Source of the DNA: Tridacna crocea | Taxonomy: Eukaryota > Mollusca > Bivalvia > Cardiida > Cardiidae | Length of the DNA stretch: 64,000 nucleotides | Direction of reading: 5' to 3' | Assembly (NCBI GenBank): GCA_943736015.1 | Contig: OX031059.1 | Span: 22,748,501-22,812,500 of the forward strand | The notes under the pieces: model-generated | Databases searched by the model: none | What the model was told of the DNA's origin: nothing | What the model saw: only the letters and a program-made list of their open reading frames with translations | Translations under genes and position numbers: made by a program | Part shown: piece after piece, positions 10,447 through 20,949 of the stretch | Numbering within the stretch: the first letter of the stretch is position 1 | How the letters are laid out: every line of letters begins with the position of its first letter

Positions 10447-10640
10447 TTTAATTCTATATCAGAAGACAAAACTTAAAAAATATCCGATTTGAAGGTACTT
10501 GCAAGATGATGACGTATGTGGTTCAGATGATAAATCTAGCCAATTTGAATTTTGCATCAGTAGAAAACATTCTTGGAAAAAGGATAAATTTTGCTTACTA
10601 ATACTTTGTGCTATTTTATAGACAAATCCAATTATTGGAG
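10447..10640 (-). mobile_element. TTAA-MITE, decayed copy
   Basis: Weak long-arm similarity (gatttgaaggtacttgcaagatgatga) and the relic stem gtagaaaacattcttgg. Confidence 0.4.
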
Positions 10641-10682
10641 CTTTGTTTATTCTTTTACCACACAGTTCTGAATTTCAAATTC

Positions 10683-10978
10683 GGGCCCCTGTGGCTGAGT
10701 CTGTGGTATACAGGACTTGGGAACAGGAGGTGCTTTGATCCCTGCCTTGGCCAGTTTCTTTCTTTAATGATGGTCATTGTATCAGGATTCATTCCTCTCA
10801 CTGCTGGCATTTGTTATGAAGATGGCTATGTGGGTAAGCAGCCAGTGGCTTGGGAAGGATATTGAGCAGAGCAGTGGTAATAGAAACTCCGGGATAGCAT
10901 GGATAGGTTCACTGGCCACCACAGTAGAACTTAAGTAATGTTGAAAATGGCATTAAACACCAAAAAATCAGTCAAACA
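10683..10978 (+). mobile_element. tRNA-derived SINE-like repeat, family S2
   Basis: The head (cccctgtggctgagtctgtgg, then ggtgctttgatccc) looks tRNA-derived. Body and tail match 4961-5228, ending acttaagtaatgttgaaaa. Confidence 0.6.
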
Positions 10979-10982
10979 TTAA

Positions 10983-11177
10983 AAAGGAGACTTTTAGCAA
11001 CCATGAGAAAGAAGACTTTTAAATTTTGGCATTTTCTCATTTTCCCACATTCTATTTTACTCTATCATGGACCACTTTCCACAGTTTTAGCCATATTTAG
11101 AAATAATGGCATCTGGATGTACATGTACTTTGATTTTGGATGGGTCTAGAATTTTATCATGAAGGTAAATGGTTAAA
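10983..11177 (+). mobile_element. TTAA-MITE, decayed copy
   Basis: The left stem is mostly deleted. The long-arm end tctagaattttatcatgaaggtaaa is recognisable. Confidence 0.45.
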
Positions 11178-11191
11178 TGGTCAACAAGTTC

Positions 11192-11422
11192 TTTAACTCT
11201 TTACTACACAATCCTGACTTTTAATGACTCTTAGAAAGAAACCCTCTGAAAACATTGTGGGAAAAGGAGAAAATGCTGTTAACCAGCATTTTCTCCTTTT
11301 CCCACAATATGTTCTTCCTTTCCCAAAAGAAATTTCAAACTTTTAGTCACTTTTACTTTGTCGTCTGCAAATGCTTTCAATTTGAACCAGTCTAAAATTT
11401 TTGTCGTTTGGTAGAGAGTTAA
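11192..11422 (+). mobile_element. TTAA-MITE, full copy
   Basis: TTAA at both ends and a near-perfect palindrome. Confidence 0.82.
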
Positions 11423-11597
11423 ATGTGGATCAGCCATGAAATTTGTCGTCTGGTAAAGCATGATATCTGTTGGTTTAAACTTCCTTCTTTTTCAATAGTT
11501 ATGTTCGACTTTTTGGTACTGTTCAGGTAGTTAGCTTTTTGCCACATTATTCACTGATTAACAACTTGTCTTCTTACAGCAGTATTTAGCATTATAC

Positions 11598-11839
11598 TAC
11601 TCTACCCTATACTGGTTTTTAAGACGCTGAGATAGAAACCTTTTGAAAGCATAGTGGCTGAAGGAGAAAATGCTGGTAACAAAGGAGAAAATGTTTGTAA
11701 CCAACATTTTCTCCTTTTGCCATTATGTTTTCTGCTCTGCTGAAAACAAATTTCAATTTTTGAGTTATGTTTATTTTGTTGTCTGTAAGTGCTTTCAATT
11801 TGGACCAGTCTGAAATTTTGTCCTTCTGAAAAGAGTTAA
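11598..11839 (+). mobile_element. TTAA-MITE with a duplicated stem segment
   Basis: ggagaaaatgctggtaac is followed at once by a second aaaggagaaaatgtttgtaac, a small internal duplication. The right TTAA is shared with the next copy. Confidence 0.65.
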
Positions 11840-12064
11840 CTCTTTACCTAACAACAAAATTAAAGACTTGTCCAAATTCAAAGTTTTTGCAGATGGAAAA
11901 AATAAAGGTGACTCAAATATTAATGGATTCCCAGGAAGGAAAGAAAACATCGTGGGAAAAGGTGAAAATGCTGATTACCAGTATTTTCCCCTATTTTCAC
12001 AGTGTTTTCAAAAGGCTTCTTTTTCAATATTGTTAAAAGTCAGGATTTTGTAGGAAAGGATAAA
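11836..12064 (-). mobile_element. TTAA-MITE copy sharing a TTAA
   Basis: It starts at the terminal TTAA of the preceding copy, in the opposite orientation. Confidence 0.7.
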
Positions 12065-12142
12065 AAAAAAATTGTGTATTTTACTAGTTTACATACATTT
12101 ATACATAAAGTACACTCTGTGAAAGGAAGGTGCAGTGTATCT

Positions 12143-12370
12143 TTAACCCTTGCCCAAACAAGCCCTGGTTTTTATGTATCTGCAGTAAAAGTCTTTGAAA
12201 ACACTGTGGGAAAAGGAGAAATTGCTTGTAACAAGCAATTTCTCCTTTTCCCAAAGTGTTTTTCTACCCCTTTTGAGAACTTTCTGCAATTTTCTCCAAA
12301 TCTAAAATTGTCGTCTGCAAACTCTTTCGGTTTGGAAGGGTCCAAAATTTGTAGTTTGGGAAAGGGTTAA
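12143..12370 (+). mobile_element. TTAA-MITE, CCCAAACA subtype
   Basis: TTAA at both ends. The stem centre is changed to gcttgtaacaagc but kept self-complementary. Confidence 0.75.
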
Positions 12371-12371
12371 A

Positions 12372-12435
12372 AAGTGTCAGCTGTGATCAGCCTAAACAGT
12401 TGGCACAGGCTGATCTTGGTGGAATCTTTTTGCTC
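12372..12435. repeat. Palindromic repeat P2
   Basis: gtgatcagcctaaacag / ggctgatcttggtgg hairpin. Confidence 0.4.
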
Positions 12436-12554
12436 TTTGGTCAACTTTCTGCATATTGACCATTTTACCTCATGATTCAGAGGGTTGTGAGATAAATGGA
12501 TTTTCTGGATCTATGATTATATGAGTTTCTTGGTATAGTGCAGCACAGAGATGC

Positions 12555-12784
12555 TTTAATACGTTCCCACACAATGAGGACTTTTGACGATCCTTGGAAA
12601 GAAGCCTTTTGAAAACTTTGTGGGAAAAGGAGAAAATGCTGGTAACCAGCATTTTCTCCTTTTCTCACAATGTTTTCTACCCTTTTAACAAACAATTGCA
12701 CCATTTGAGCCACATTGAAATTGTCATCTGCAAATGCTTTCAATTTGGACAGGGCTAAGATTTTGTCATCTGGTAAAGCTTGAA
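12555..12784 (+). mobile_element. TTAA-MITE copy
   Basis: Full palindrome. The terminal TTAAs are mutated on both sides. Confidence 0.7.
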
Positions 12785-12957
12785 CTTGCCCTTTCCAGAG
12801 TAACGCTCTCATATATTTGTATGCATTTTTACTTTGACATCTGCACGGTTATAACTTGTAACATAGCACACATGATTCAATATACCACACAGTATCAATG
12901 TTTTACAAGGAAAGTAAGTCTAGGACATAATTCAGTAGAAAGGCATAGTATCAATAT

Positions 12958-13042
12958 AGACTGCATTTTCTGCTTTTCCCGCAATATTTACAGAAGGATC
13001 TTTTCCACGGTCATGAAAATCTGGGATTGTTTGGCATAGGGT
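12958..13042 (-). mobile_element. TTAA-MITE, right-half fragment
   Basis: gcattttctgcttttcccgc followed by a decayed short arm. Confidence 0.45.
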
Positions 13043-13208
13043 CTCTGTGTCAAAAAAGAACACCTCGAACATGATAGTTATGCCAGTATGTCTGAATTTC
13101 TTTGGCATGAATAAACTGTGGTCAAGCTTTGCTACAGGTCACATATACCTAATACTATGTTAATTAAGTCCAAACATAGCAAAACTGTAAGTTCACTCAT
13201 TCACTCAG

Positions 13209-13297
13209 AATGAAAAGGTATGCTGTGATAAAGTATTTATCAAATTCCAAAGTTGGGTTTGACCAAATCTGTGATGACATGCTGCTTCCAGCTGACG
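13209..13297 (+). CDS. Exon of the unrecognised gene, left edge uncertain
   Basis: The frame KRYAVIKYLSNSKVGFDQIC then DDMLLPAD runs into a donor (gtaata) that leaves one G, making Gly with the next exon. The chosen acceptor ttcactcag implies incoming phase 2, but the previous exon leaves phase 1. Either an exon is missing or the start lies elsewhere. Confidence 0.65.
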
Positions 13298-13387
13298 GTA
13301 ATAGTTACATGAACAAACTTCAAAGGTACTCATAGATTTTCACTACTGACATACCGATAGTTACAGTCTGACCAATTATTGTTGCAG

Positions 13388-13476
13388 GAGTGATGAATCT
13401 ACTTGTCACGGCCACTGGAGATACAATGATCACAGAGAAAATAGCCAAACTTACACAGAATATACACAATGCTGGG
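13388..13476 (+). CDS. Exon of the unrecognised gene
   Basis: Acceptor ttgttgcag, donor gtaagt. It encodes VMNLLVTATGDTMITEK then IAKLTQNIHNAG. Leaves phase 0. A possible LTR element starts 20 bp after the donor. Confidence 0.82.
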
Positions 13477-13496
13477 GTAAGTACACACTTTCATTT

Positions 13497-14159
13497 TGTT
13501 ACATGCAATGACCTGGGCCTGTATTCACCAACCATTCTTGAGAGTATTCTTTGTCTGAGGTTTTCTAAATGTGTAAGTAACACAGCTTCTGATTGGTGTC
13601 AGAAAAGTTACCACAGGGATTGGCTAAACCGAATGGTTTAGCCAATCAGAAGTTGTGTAACGAACAAATGTAGAAAATTCTGGAGAATAAGACAAAGAAT
13701 GTTCTTATGAATGGTTGGTGAATATGGGCCCTGGTCACCCATCCAGGCATTAACCTAATGCATATTGTTTAACTTCCATGGAGAGAAATACACCAAACTG
13801 CATTGCTGTAAAAGCTAGCTCAACAGCAAGGCAGGTTTCAAGTGCGTATATATCTAATCTCTCTCCATGACATTACTCCCCCTTTGAAAAGTCTTGACCC
13901 GAGACTTACATACTAGCATGTTTATATAACTAAACCAGGGGAACATACATGGGTGTGGCAACTCCAGTCTGGCAGTTGTCATTATCCCACCTCTGCCACC
14001 AAATGTAACATGCAACGACCAGGTCACCCATCCAGGCACTAACCTAATGCATGTTGCTTAACTTCCATGGAGAGAAATACACAAAACCGCATCGCTGTAA
14101 AAGCTATCTCAACTGTAAAGCAGGTTTCAAGTGCTTATATATCTTACCTCTCTCCATGA
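13497..14159. mobile_element. Possible miniature LTR element (TRIM-like)
   Basis: Two direct repeats of about 155 bp (13497-13870 less an insertion, and 14004-14159) both start TGT(T/A)ACATGCAA and end CTCTCCATGA. They flank about 133 bp of non-coding sequence. CATTT lies directly outside each end (13492-13496, 14160-14164), as a 5 bp target duplication would. The termini are not canonical TG...CA, so another direct-repeat element is possible. Confidence 0.5.
13515..13731. mobile_element. Foldback MITE inside the first direct repeat
   Basis: The ends gggcctgtattcaccaacc and ggttggtgaatatgggccc are inverted copies. Pairing continues inward to gattggctaaacc / ggtttagccaatc at 13616-13645. The second direct repeat at 14004 lacks this insert, giving an empty-site comparison. 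Confidence 0.75.
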
Positions 14160-14374
14160 CATTTTCAATATAACATTTTATTCCTAATGTATCTCTATAC
14201 TGTACAGTAGTCTTTTAGACTTAAAGTAAAATGATATAAGTAAAGAATAGAAGAAAAATATGAGACAAAGGAAACTTCCAGTAAAATTTTATATGCATTG
14301 AAAGATTATAATTACAGTAAAATATGTGAAAACATTATGGCCAGAGGAGAATTCTTCAACGTGTGGGTTTCACA

Positions 14375-14607
14375 CTGTACCAGGCTACAAAATCTTAGCC
14401 CTTTTCAAATTGAAAGTACATGTAATTGCATACAACAATTTCAGTGTGGCTCAAATGGTGCAACTGTTTATTGATAGGATAGAAAACATTGTGAGAAAAG
14501 GAGAAAATGCTGTTAACCAGCACTTTCTCCTTTTCCCACAATGTTTTTTTTTTAAAAGGCTTCTATCTCAGGGTTGTAAAAACCAGGAGCTGTTTGGTAA
14601 ATGGTTA
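14375..14607 (-). mobile_element. TTAA-MITE copy
   Basis: The right TTAA is intact and the left end is decayed (accaggctacaaaatctt). Confidence 0.7.
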
Positions 14608-14659
14608 AACCCATTTTTCACATTGCATGGCTCAAATAAATGTTCAATAAATATTTTTG

Positions 14660-14878
14660 TGGTGTCTATGGTTGTTAGGTAGAGCTTCAGCCTTGTAACC
14701 GTAAGGTCCTGAATTTGATACCAAGGAGTGGGTGTCATCTTTAGGACTTTTCATTGACGCAAATGTTTGGTGCGAGTACTGGTGTAGTTCTCAGGAAGCA
14801 GAATCAAGAGAGATTAGTATATATTGCAAGAACTTGATTCTCAGCCAAATTAAAATATATCTGTTTAAACTAAACCAA
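14660..14878 (+). mobile_element. tRNA-derived SINE, family S1
   Basis: tggtgtctatggttgttagg head, ggtcctgaatttgatacc B-box-like region, cgagtactggtgtagtt core and tail ctgtttaaactaaacc. Confidence 0.7.
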
Positions 14879-14969
14879 ATATTCAATATGAGTAATTTTC
14901 AAATTTGTCATTGACCCAGTAAGAAGTTCAAATAGTACATATCTTTCATTTTATGAACATTACTTCCAG

Positions 14970-15089
14970 GGAGACATCAAGAAACTCTATGAGGAACTGT
15001 CCGACTTTCTGTTACAAAAAGTACAAGAGCAGAGCATGAACCTGACAAACAAATCATACAAGCTACCACAAGATGAACAAGTCATCACT
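14970..15089 (+). CDS. Exon of the unrecognised gene
   Basis: Acceptor ttacttccag, donor gtaagt, phase 0 on both sides. It encodes GDIKKLYEELSDFLLQKVQE then QSMNLTNKSYKL and PQDEQVIT, probably helical. Confidence 0.85.
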
Positions 15090-15102
15090 GTAAGTGTTGT
15101 GT

Positions 15103-15306
15103 TTAACTCTTTACCAAACTACAAAACTTTAGAATGGTCTGAATTGAGAACATTTGCAGACAACAAATTAAACATGGTGTAGAATCTGAGTATTACCTCT
15201 GGATGGGTAGAAAACATAGTGGGAAAAGGAGAAAATGCTGGTTACCAGCATTTTCTCCTTTTCCCACCATGTTGTGAGGGTCATTAAAACTTTGGATTGT
15301 GTGATT
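15103..15306 (-). mobile_element. TTAA-MITE copy, starts 14 bp after a donor
   Basis: The left TTAA is intact. The right short arm is shortened by deletion. Confidence 0.7.
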
Positions 15307-15307
15307 G

Positions 15308-15610
15308 ATTGAATTTGCATTTATTTATGGTCTCCACTGGCTGCCCATATGAGCAAAACCTCCTCAACGCTGTTTGTATTGTTATGGGGTATAGTGCAGA
15401 TTCAGGACCAAATTATTGTATGTTATGCCTGGTTCTTTTTATTTTTAGCATTGTGACATGGGACCTCAGTTTAACGTCTCATTCAAAAGACTTATAGCAG
15501 TGTCACATGGCCAACTGTGTGGATCAATCCCAAACCCTGAAGTGATTCAAAACATTACGTTCATGAGTCCTACACTCTACCTATTCAGCTATGGGGGCTC
15601 ATCAAATTGT
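15308..15610 (-). mobile_element. tRNA-derived SINE, family S4
   Basis: It matches 40497-40795 from tttatttatggtctccactgg to the head. On the minus strand the head carries catagctgaataggtagag (A-box-like) and gggtttgggattgatcc (B-box-like). Confidence 0.65.
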
Positions 15611-15711
15611 GCGGTACAACATCATTTATCAGAGAAGAGTTATTATTGTCTTTAAGCTGACAATTTTAACCTCTAAAACACACTCTGCAGCTACAGCTGC
15701 CTTTGTGGCTT

Positions 15712-15790
15712 GTGCAGATTAAGACCAGGTTGCACAAAATGTGCAGCATGATCTTTGATATATGCTGTCACCTGTGCAGAGACATTTTGG
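15712..15790. repeat. Palindromic repeat P2
   Basis: accaggttgcacaaaatg / tgcagcatgatctttgat hairpin. Confidence 0.45.
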
Positions 15791-16004
15791 ATAAGAGCAA
15801 CCTTGACATTGCTCTTATAGGGAAATATTTGTTGGGTTTAGTTGTAGCTCTGAGGTTTAAGAACATTCAATGAGGATTACTCATAATGCACAACTTCTTT
15901 GCCAAGGCCCTTTGCCAAATAATGTCTTTTCTTAGTGACTTTGTTCTTTGAAACCAGTCAACTTTTCAATCTTCATGATTTATGTATTCATAACTTTTCA
16001 CCAA

Positions 16005-16230
16005 AAATACCCTACAACAAAATTTTAACCTTGTCTGAATTGAAAGCATTAATTTTGCAGATGATGAGTTATGTGTCTCAAATGATAAGGTTTTTCTCTG
16101 AAAGGTTTGAAAACTATCAGGAGAAGGAGAAAATGCTGGTTATCAACATTTTCTCCAGAACCTTTTCTCACAGTGTTTGTAAAAGCCTCTTCCTTGAGGA
16201 TCGTTAAAACTGAGGTGTGATAAGAGTTAA
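16005..16230 (-). mobile_element. TTAA-MITE copy ending 20 bp before an acceptor
   Basis: The right TTAA at about 16227 is followed by catgtgctttacttgtacag and the exon at 16251. Confidence 0.6.
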
Positions 16231-16250
16231 CATGTGCTTTACTTGTACAG

Positions 16251-16398
16251 GGTACGAAGTCAATCCCCATGAAAAGTCCCAGATCCCCTTTGGTTGCAGC
16301 AGACTTCCATGCTAAGGGTATCACTAGCCCCAGCTATGATCCTCCTACTGTGATGAGCGCAAGATCTATGTCTGCCAAAACTAGAAAACAGTTTCCTC
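16251..16398 (+). CDS. Exon of the unrecognised gene
   Basis: Acceptor acttgtacag, donor gtaagt. It encodes GTKSIPMKSPRSPLVAADF, HAKGITSPSYDPPTVM and SARSMSAKTRKQFP. This is a basic Ser/Pro-rich stretch with SP sites, probably a linker. Leaves C. Confidence 0.85.
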
Positions 16399-16474
16399 GT
16401 AAGTAAAGGTTTTGTTATTGACATAGAAGATGCAGCCTTTGAAGTTTGATCAAAGATCCTTTGATTATTGAAGG

Positions 16475-16687
16475 GAGATAACTAGATTTAGACCAAAACT
16501 TTGCATTTAGATACTTAGAATTATCTACATGGAATCAAAAATTGAGATTTGTCTTCTTAACTTTGAACAGGCATAAAACATTGCAATCAAAGGAGAAATG
16601 CTGCATTTTCTCCTTTTCCCATAATGTTAAAAATAAAGCTCTTGTCTGAAGGCTGTTTAAATTCTGCATTGTCTGGCAAGGGATTAA
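16475..16687 (-). mobile_element. TTAA-MITE, decayed copy
   Basis: Stem reduced to ggagaaatgctgcattttctcc. The right end is gcaagggattaa. Confidence 0.5.
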
Positions 16688-16765
16688 AAGAATATATAGC
16701 CATTTGATATCTCCCTAAGAAAGACAACCCATATAAATGTTGTTTCTAACTATGTGTGGATGTTG

Positions 16766-16991
16766 ACACTTTACCGCACAGTCTCGACTTCTACAGACCC
16801 TTAGGAAGAAGCCTATTGAAAACATTTTTGGAAAAGGATAAAATGCTGGAAACCAGCATTTTCTCTTTTTCCCACAATGTTTCTACCCTTCTGAAAGCAA
16901 TTTTTCAATTTTTGAGCCATATTTATTTTGTCGTCTACAAACACTTACGATTTGGACTGATCTGTAATTTTGTCATTTCATAGAGAGTTAA
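16766..16991 (+). mobile_element. TTAA-MITE copy
   Basis: The right TTAA is intact. The palindrome carries several changes (gctggaaaccagc). Confidence 0.65.
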
Positions 16992-17105
16992 ATAATGTTT
17001 AGCTGTTTATACAGTGATTTGTACAGATCAAAAGCTAATTAAAACCAGTCAACGATTAAATTGATATTTTTTCAAAAACCTGTTCTATCCAAGCTTTTTC
17101 CTTAT

Positions 17106-17255
17106 TATACCCCCACAAAATGAATGTTTTTGGGGATATACTGGAATCAGCCTGTCTGTCTGGGTGTCTGTCAGTCTGTCTGTGTGTCTGTCTTTGTACA
17201 AAATACTGTCAAAGCACTTGCGGGGGTATAGTCACATTCTGTGATGGCTCTAGTT
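17106..17255 (+). mobile_element. Short element with H2-type termini
   Basis: It starts tatacccccacaaaatg and ends gcgggggtata...gatggctctagtt. The interior is ctgt-rich and not the same as the other H2 copies. Confidence 0.5.
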
Positions 17256-17504
17256 TATAATTTGAGTCCTCTCTTACTACAGCCCTTAGTAAATTTTCAG
17301 TAGAGAACTCTCACATGAATACAAGTTGAAACATTTTTACGAAACATGACATCACTAACTGCAAACAAATATTTTCATTCAAACCCATTAGATGAATATC
17401 TCTGATTTCAGTCGATATTTTCATTGGTTGAAAAAGGTCAAGTTTATATGTTTAGCAAAGAAAGAGTTAAAATAATTACTTACATGCTATTCTCTTTTTT
17501 GCAG
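17256..17504. other. Intron, nothing recognised
   Basis: No exon or known repeat seen up to the acceptor at 17504. Confidence 0.4.
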
Positions 17505-17536
17505 ATCTAGGTGATTATCTTCTTCTTGGTCCACAG
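17505..17536 (+). CDS. 32 bp microexon of the unrecognised gene
   Basis: Acceptor cttttttgcag, donor gtaagt. Two bases finish His, then LGDYLLLGPQ. The phase fits both neighbours. Confidence 0.75.
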
Positions 17537-18232
17537 GTAAGTATATCCAATATTTTGTGAGATATAGGATCAAAGATGAGTTGATTTTTGAGATAAAAAT
17601 TACTAAACAAGTCTACAAAAATGTCATTAAGCTAGCCTTTGGCGAGCTGAATAACATTTTTTGTGGATGAGTTTAAAAAATTTTTACCTAAAAAAACCAA
17701 CAAGTGTCAGATTCTTTTTATCACATTACTGATTAACAAGAATTAAAGTCCAAAATGTGTTAAACCAGAGGCATACATGTATCATGTGTAGTGAAATTTA
17801 CAGGAAGCCTGTGCACTTATTTTGACAGGTACATTACAAATGAAAATAGTTTTGAAGAAACTTGCATAATATTGATTTTTGTTTGAGTCTAACAGTGATT
17901 GAATTAAAAATTTTATCATGACAGTAACTTTTACCGCAAATTTCCTTCAAAAACCTTGGTCAGCAATGTTTTAGAGATGAAGCCTATAATTACAGAGTGT
18001 TGACCAAATACAGCACTATTTTCTTATCTCACATGTGTCTGAGACAAGAAAATTCATAATGACTATATCACATTGAAAACAAGGTGAGTTATGTGATAAA
18101 AAACATTTCCTTTTAACATGTTAATGACTAGTCATGTAATAGTCAGTTATGTAAGTAATTTCATTTAGTTAAACTGTTTACCACACTGAAGACATTTGCA
18201 AATGACAATCATTTAAATGATAGGGTTTATGG
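17537..18232. other. Intron, nothing recognised
   Basis: AT-rich, with only a possible MITE scrap near 18180-18220. Confidence 0.4.
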
Positions 18233-18441
18233 TTTAACCCATTACCACACAATCCCTACTTTGACCCTCCTGAGGAAGAAGGCTTTAGAAAACATTGTGG
18301 GAAAAGGAGAAAATGCTGGTAAGCAGCATTTTCTCCTTTTCCCACAATGTTTTCTCAAATTTTCAGTAACTTTTAACTTGTCATCTGCAAATGCTTTTGA
18401 TGTGGACAAACCTTAAATTTTGTCGTTTGGTAATGAGTTAA
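18233..18441 (+). mobile_element. TTAA-MITE, near full copy
   Basis: TTAA at both ends. About 20 bp is missing between stem and long arm. Confidence 0.8.
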
Positions 18442-18560
18442 AAGGGTACATAGCATTGTGTTAAAAGTTTAGAAAACATTGTGGTAAAATATAGAAAACA
18501 TTGTACGTGATTATTTGATGACTTAATCATTATTTGTAAGTCATGCATGATACAGATGCA

Positions 18561-18784
18561 TTAACTCTTTACTGACAGTATCCTAGACAGGTCCAGTATA
18601 AAAACACTTGCAGATGACAAAATTTATTGGACATGAATGATGGGATTGGTATTAGATAGTCTAGAAAACATTGAGGGTTAAGGAGAAAATGCTGGTTACC
18701 AGGATTTTCTCCTTTTTCCACATTGTTTTTTCATAAGACCTATCTTTTAGGGTAAAAACCTTGGATTGTGTGGTAAGGAGTTGA
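18561..18784 (-). mobile_element. TTAA-MITE copy, 40 bp before an exon
   Basis: The left TTAA is intact and the right end is gagttgaa. Confidence 0.68.
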
Positions 18785-18824
18785 ACCGTTCCCATATTGC
18801 TGTTCATATTTTTCTTCTTTGTAG

Positions 18825-18891
18825 ATGTTGGGTAAAATTATTGGTTTACCACAACCTTTTGTTGCCCATGTTGCCATGGATGCAATTCCAG
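18825..18891 (+). CDS. Exon of the unrecognised gene
   Basis: Acceptor ttctttgtag, donor gtaagt. It encodes MLGKIIGLPQPF then VAHVAMDAIP. Leaves phase 1. Confidence 0.82.
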
Positions 18892-18988
18892 GTAAGTGAC
18901 TATAAAGGACAATTTCTAGTTAGAATTATAAAATCAGTGTACACATAATAAATGTTTTCAGTTAGCAACAATGTACCTTTAATTCTAT

Positions 18989-19430
18989 TATCCCATTACC
19001 ACACAATCCCAAATTTTTATGGCTCTAAGCATAATAGCCTTGGATCCACATGATTGGACATAGTGTAAGATATTTTCAATGAAACCTATTGAATTTGCTA
19101 CAGTGAGGCTGCCTGAAACTATGTTTCATTTATAACTGTTTCATGATTACACAAGTTAATCACATTGGTTTCACTTTTTAAGGTGTACCATTTTAATTGT
19201 GTCCACCTGCCAGAAAAACTTGCTATTGTGTGCTTGAACTCTGGCTGTTGGGACAAAATTGTAGTCTCATATGGTATAAGGTCGTCAATAAAATTCAAAA
19301 GAGGAAAGTGATTCAAAAGGGATGTTTCACCTTTTTGCCAGACAACAGCATTGTAGACTTTTCTATCATTTTCAGAAGGGTCTTTCATCAGGGTTGTTAA
19401 AAGCTCAGGATTAGTTAAAGGGTTAAAAGG
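18989..19430. mobile_element. Two TTAA-MITE fragments around unassigned sequence
   Basis: A short-arm fragment (cccattaccacacaatccc, 18989-19050) and a right-half fragment ending gttaaagggttaa (about 19340-19427). The 290 bp between them shows nothing else. Confidence 0.45.
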
Positions 19431-19562
19431 AAACTAGGTGGGAACAATTTGTATTTGATAAAGTAGAAAAATTGTGTCTTACGTTTTCCTTATCAAAACA
19501 TTATGCTTTACATTGGCATTTAATTCAAAATTGTTTTAAGTATTTTTTTCAGATATAATAAA

Positions 19563-19791
19563 GTTAGCTCTTTACCAAATGACAAAATTTTGAACTAGTC
19601 CAAATTGAAAGCATTTGCAGACAACAAAATAACTGTGAGTCAAAAATTGAAATTTGATTTGGAATAGGTAGAAAACATGCTGGGAAAAGGAGAAAATGTT
19701 GGTTACCAGCATTTTTTCGTTTTCCCAAAATGTTTTCAAAGACTTTCTTTCTCAGTGTTGTTAAAATTTGGGATTCTGTGGTAAAGGGTTA
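19563..19791 (-). mobile_element. TTAA-MITE copy
   Basis: The right TTAA is intact and the left is mutated to ttagc. The stem is nearly complete. Confidence 0.75.
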
Positions 19792-20029
19792 AGGGGCTCA
19801 ACTTTTTTGATATGTAAAAAAAATGACCGAATGGATTATGTGCAATTAGCTTAACAGATGATCACAAGGCAGATACAACATAAGGAAAAGTTTTATTGCC
19901 TGAAATTTTATAGGGCGCACACTCAATTGGGTAAGCCAAATCATAGACCAACAAGTAACTGCCATAAATAACACAGAAGACTAAAAGAAATAGAAAAAAG
20001 TGGATTTTTTTTTTTTTTAAAGCAATATG

Positions 20030-20135
20030 TACAACAACAACATTGTGAAATATGGGGCAATCGCTCGTTACAAGCAATTGCTCCTTTATGCACAATGTTT
20101 TCAAAAACTGTCAATTTAAGGATTGTGGGAGGTAG
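20030..20135. mobile_element. TTAA-MITE fragment
   Basis: gcaatcgctcgttacaagcaattgctcc is a decayed stem. It lies 35 bp before the next acceptor. Confidence 0.4.
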
Positions 20136-20169
20136 TAGTTGTATTATAAGATTCTGTTTACATATGAAG

Positions 20170-20296
20170 GTACAAATGGGGCAATGGAGAGCAGATTAAA
20201 GCAAAGTGAGGACCACTATACCTATGTAAATATGGACCAGTTAGACTGGGACAATGATCTTGGCTTCTGGAAACCCAAGGGCTCCATTGGAGACAG
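20170..20296 (+). CDS. Exon of the unrecognised gene
   Basis: The acceptor catatgaag lacks a strong pyrimidine tract and is set by phase. It encodes TNGAMESRLKQSEDHYTY, VNMDQLDWDNDLGFW and KPKGSIGD, acidic and aromatic. Leaves AG. Confidence 0.78.
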
Positions 20297-20610
20297 GTAA
20301 TGTTGTGTTTGTACAGCTACATTTCTGTAAGCTTCTGCTGTTTTGCTGGAAGAGTTATGTTATCTAACACTTTTGTCAGTTGTTTTGTGTTCATGGCTCT
20401 GTAAGAGAAAAACCATATGTGAATATTTTATATGATGTATAAGAAATTCAGTTTTAAAGCCAAATATCAAATACACTGCACTGTTTTCCCACAAAATTTC
20501 GCTGGGTTTTTTTTGTGAATTTTGTTAGGAAAATTCGGAAAGTAAAATTGTTGAAGAGAATCCATGCATTTAAAAAACGAAGCTTTTCTTGTTCATTTTC
20601 TTTCAGACAC

Positions 20611-20837
20611 TTAACTCTTTACCACTCAATCTGGACTTTTGACAACCCTGGAGTAGAGACCTTTTGAAAACATTGTTGGAAAAGGAGAAAATGCTGGTAA
20701 CCAGCATTTTCTCCTTTTCCAACAATGTTTTCTACCCAATCAGAGACAAATTTCATCATGTAAGTCACATTCAATTTGTCGTCTGCAAAAGCTTTCAATT
20801 TGGACAAGTCTAAAATTTTGTCATTTGGTAAAGAGTT
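20611..20837 (+). mobile_element. TTAA-MITE, full copy
   Basis: The stem carries a compensated pair of changes (gttggaaaagg / ccttttccaac), so the palindrome is preserved. Confidence 0.8.
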
Positions 20838-20949
20838 GATGCATATACTTTTCAATTTTACTTTAAATAGAGTTGAGATTTTGATATATAGTAATTGCTT
20901 GAGGCTTATTTGCTGATATAGTGTCTCTTTAAAATGCACTTACTTTGAT

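Noticed and set aside
11580-11640. Acceptor-like cttcttacag followed by a short open stretch
   Set aside because: The following sequence is the short arm of a decayed MITE.
13188-13208. ATG at 13210 as a translation start of a separate gene
   Set aside because: The exon continues in frame with exons before and after in style and phase. A cassette exon of the same gene is simpler.
15458-15655. Open frame after tttttag near 15448
   Set aside because: The sequence belongs to an S4 SINE also present at 40497, so it is not an exon.
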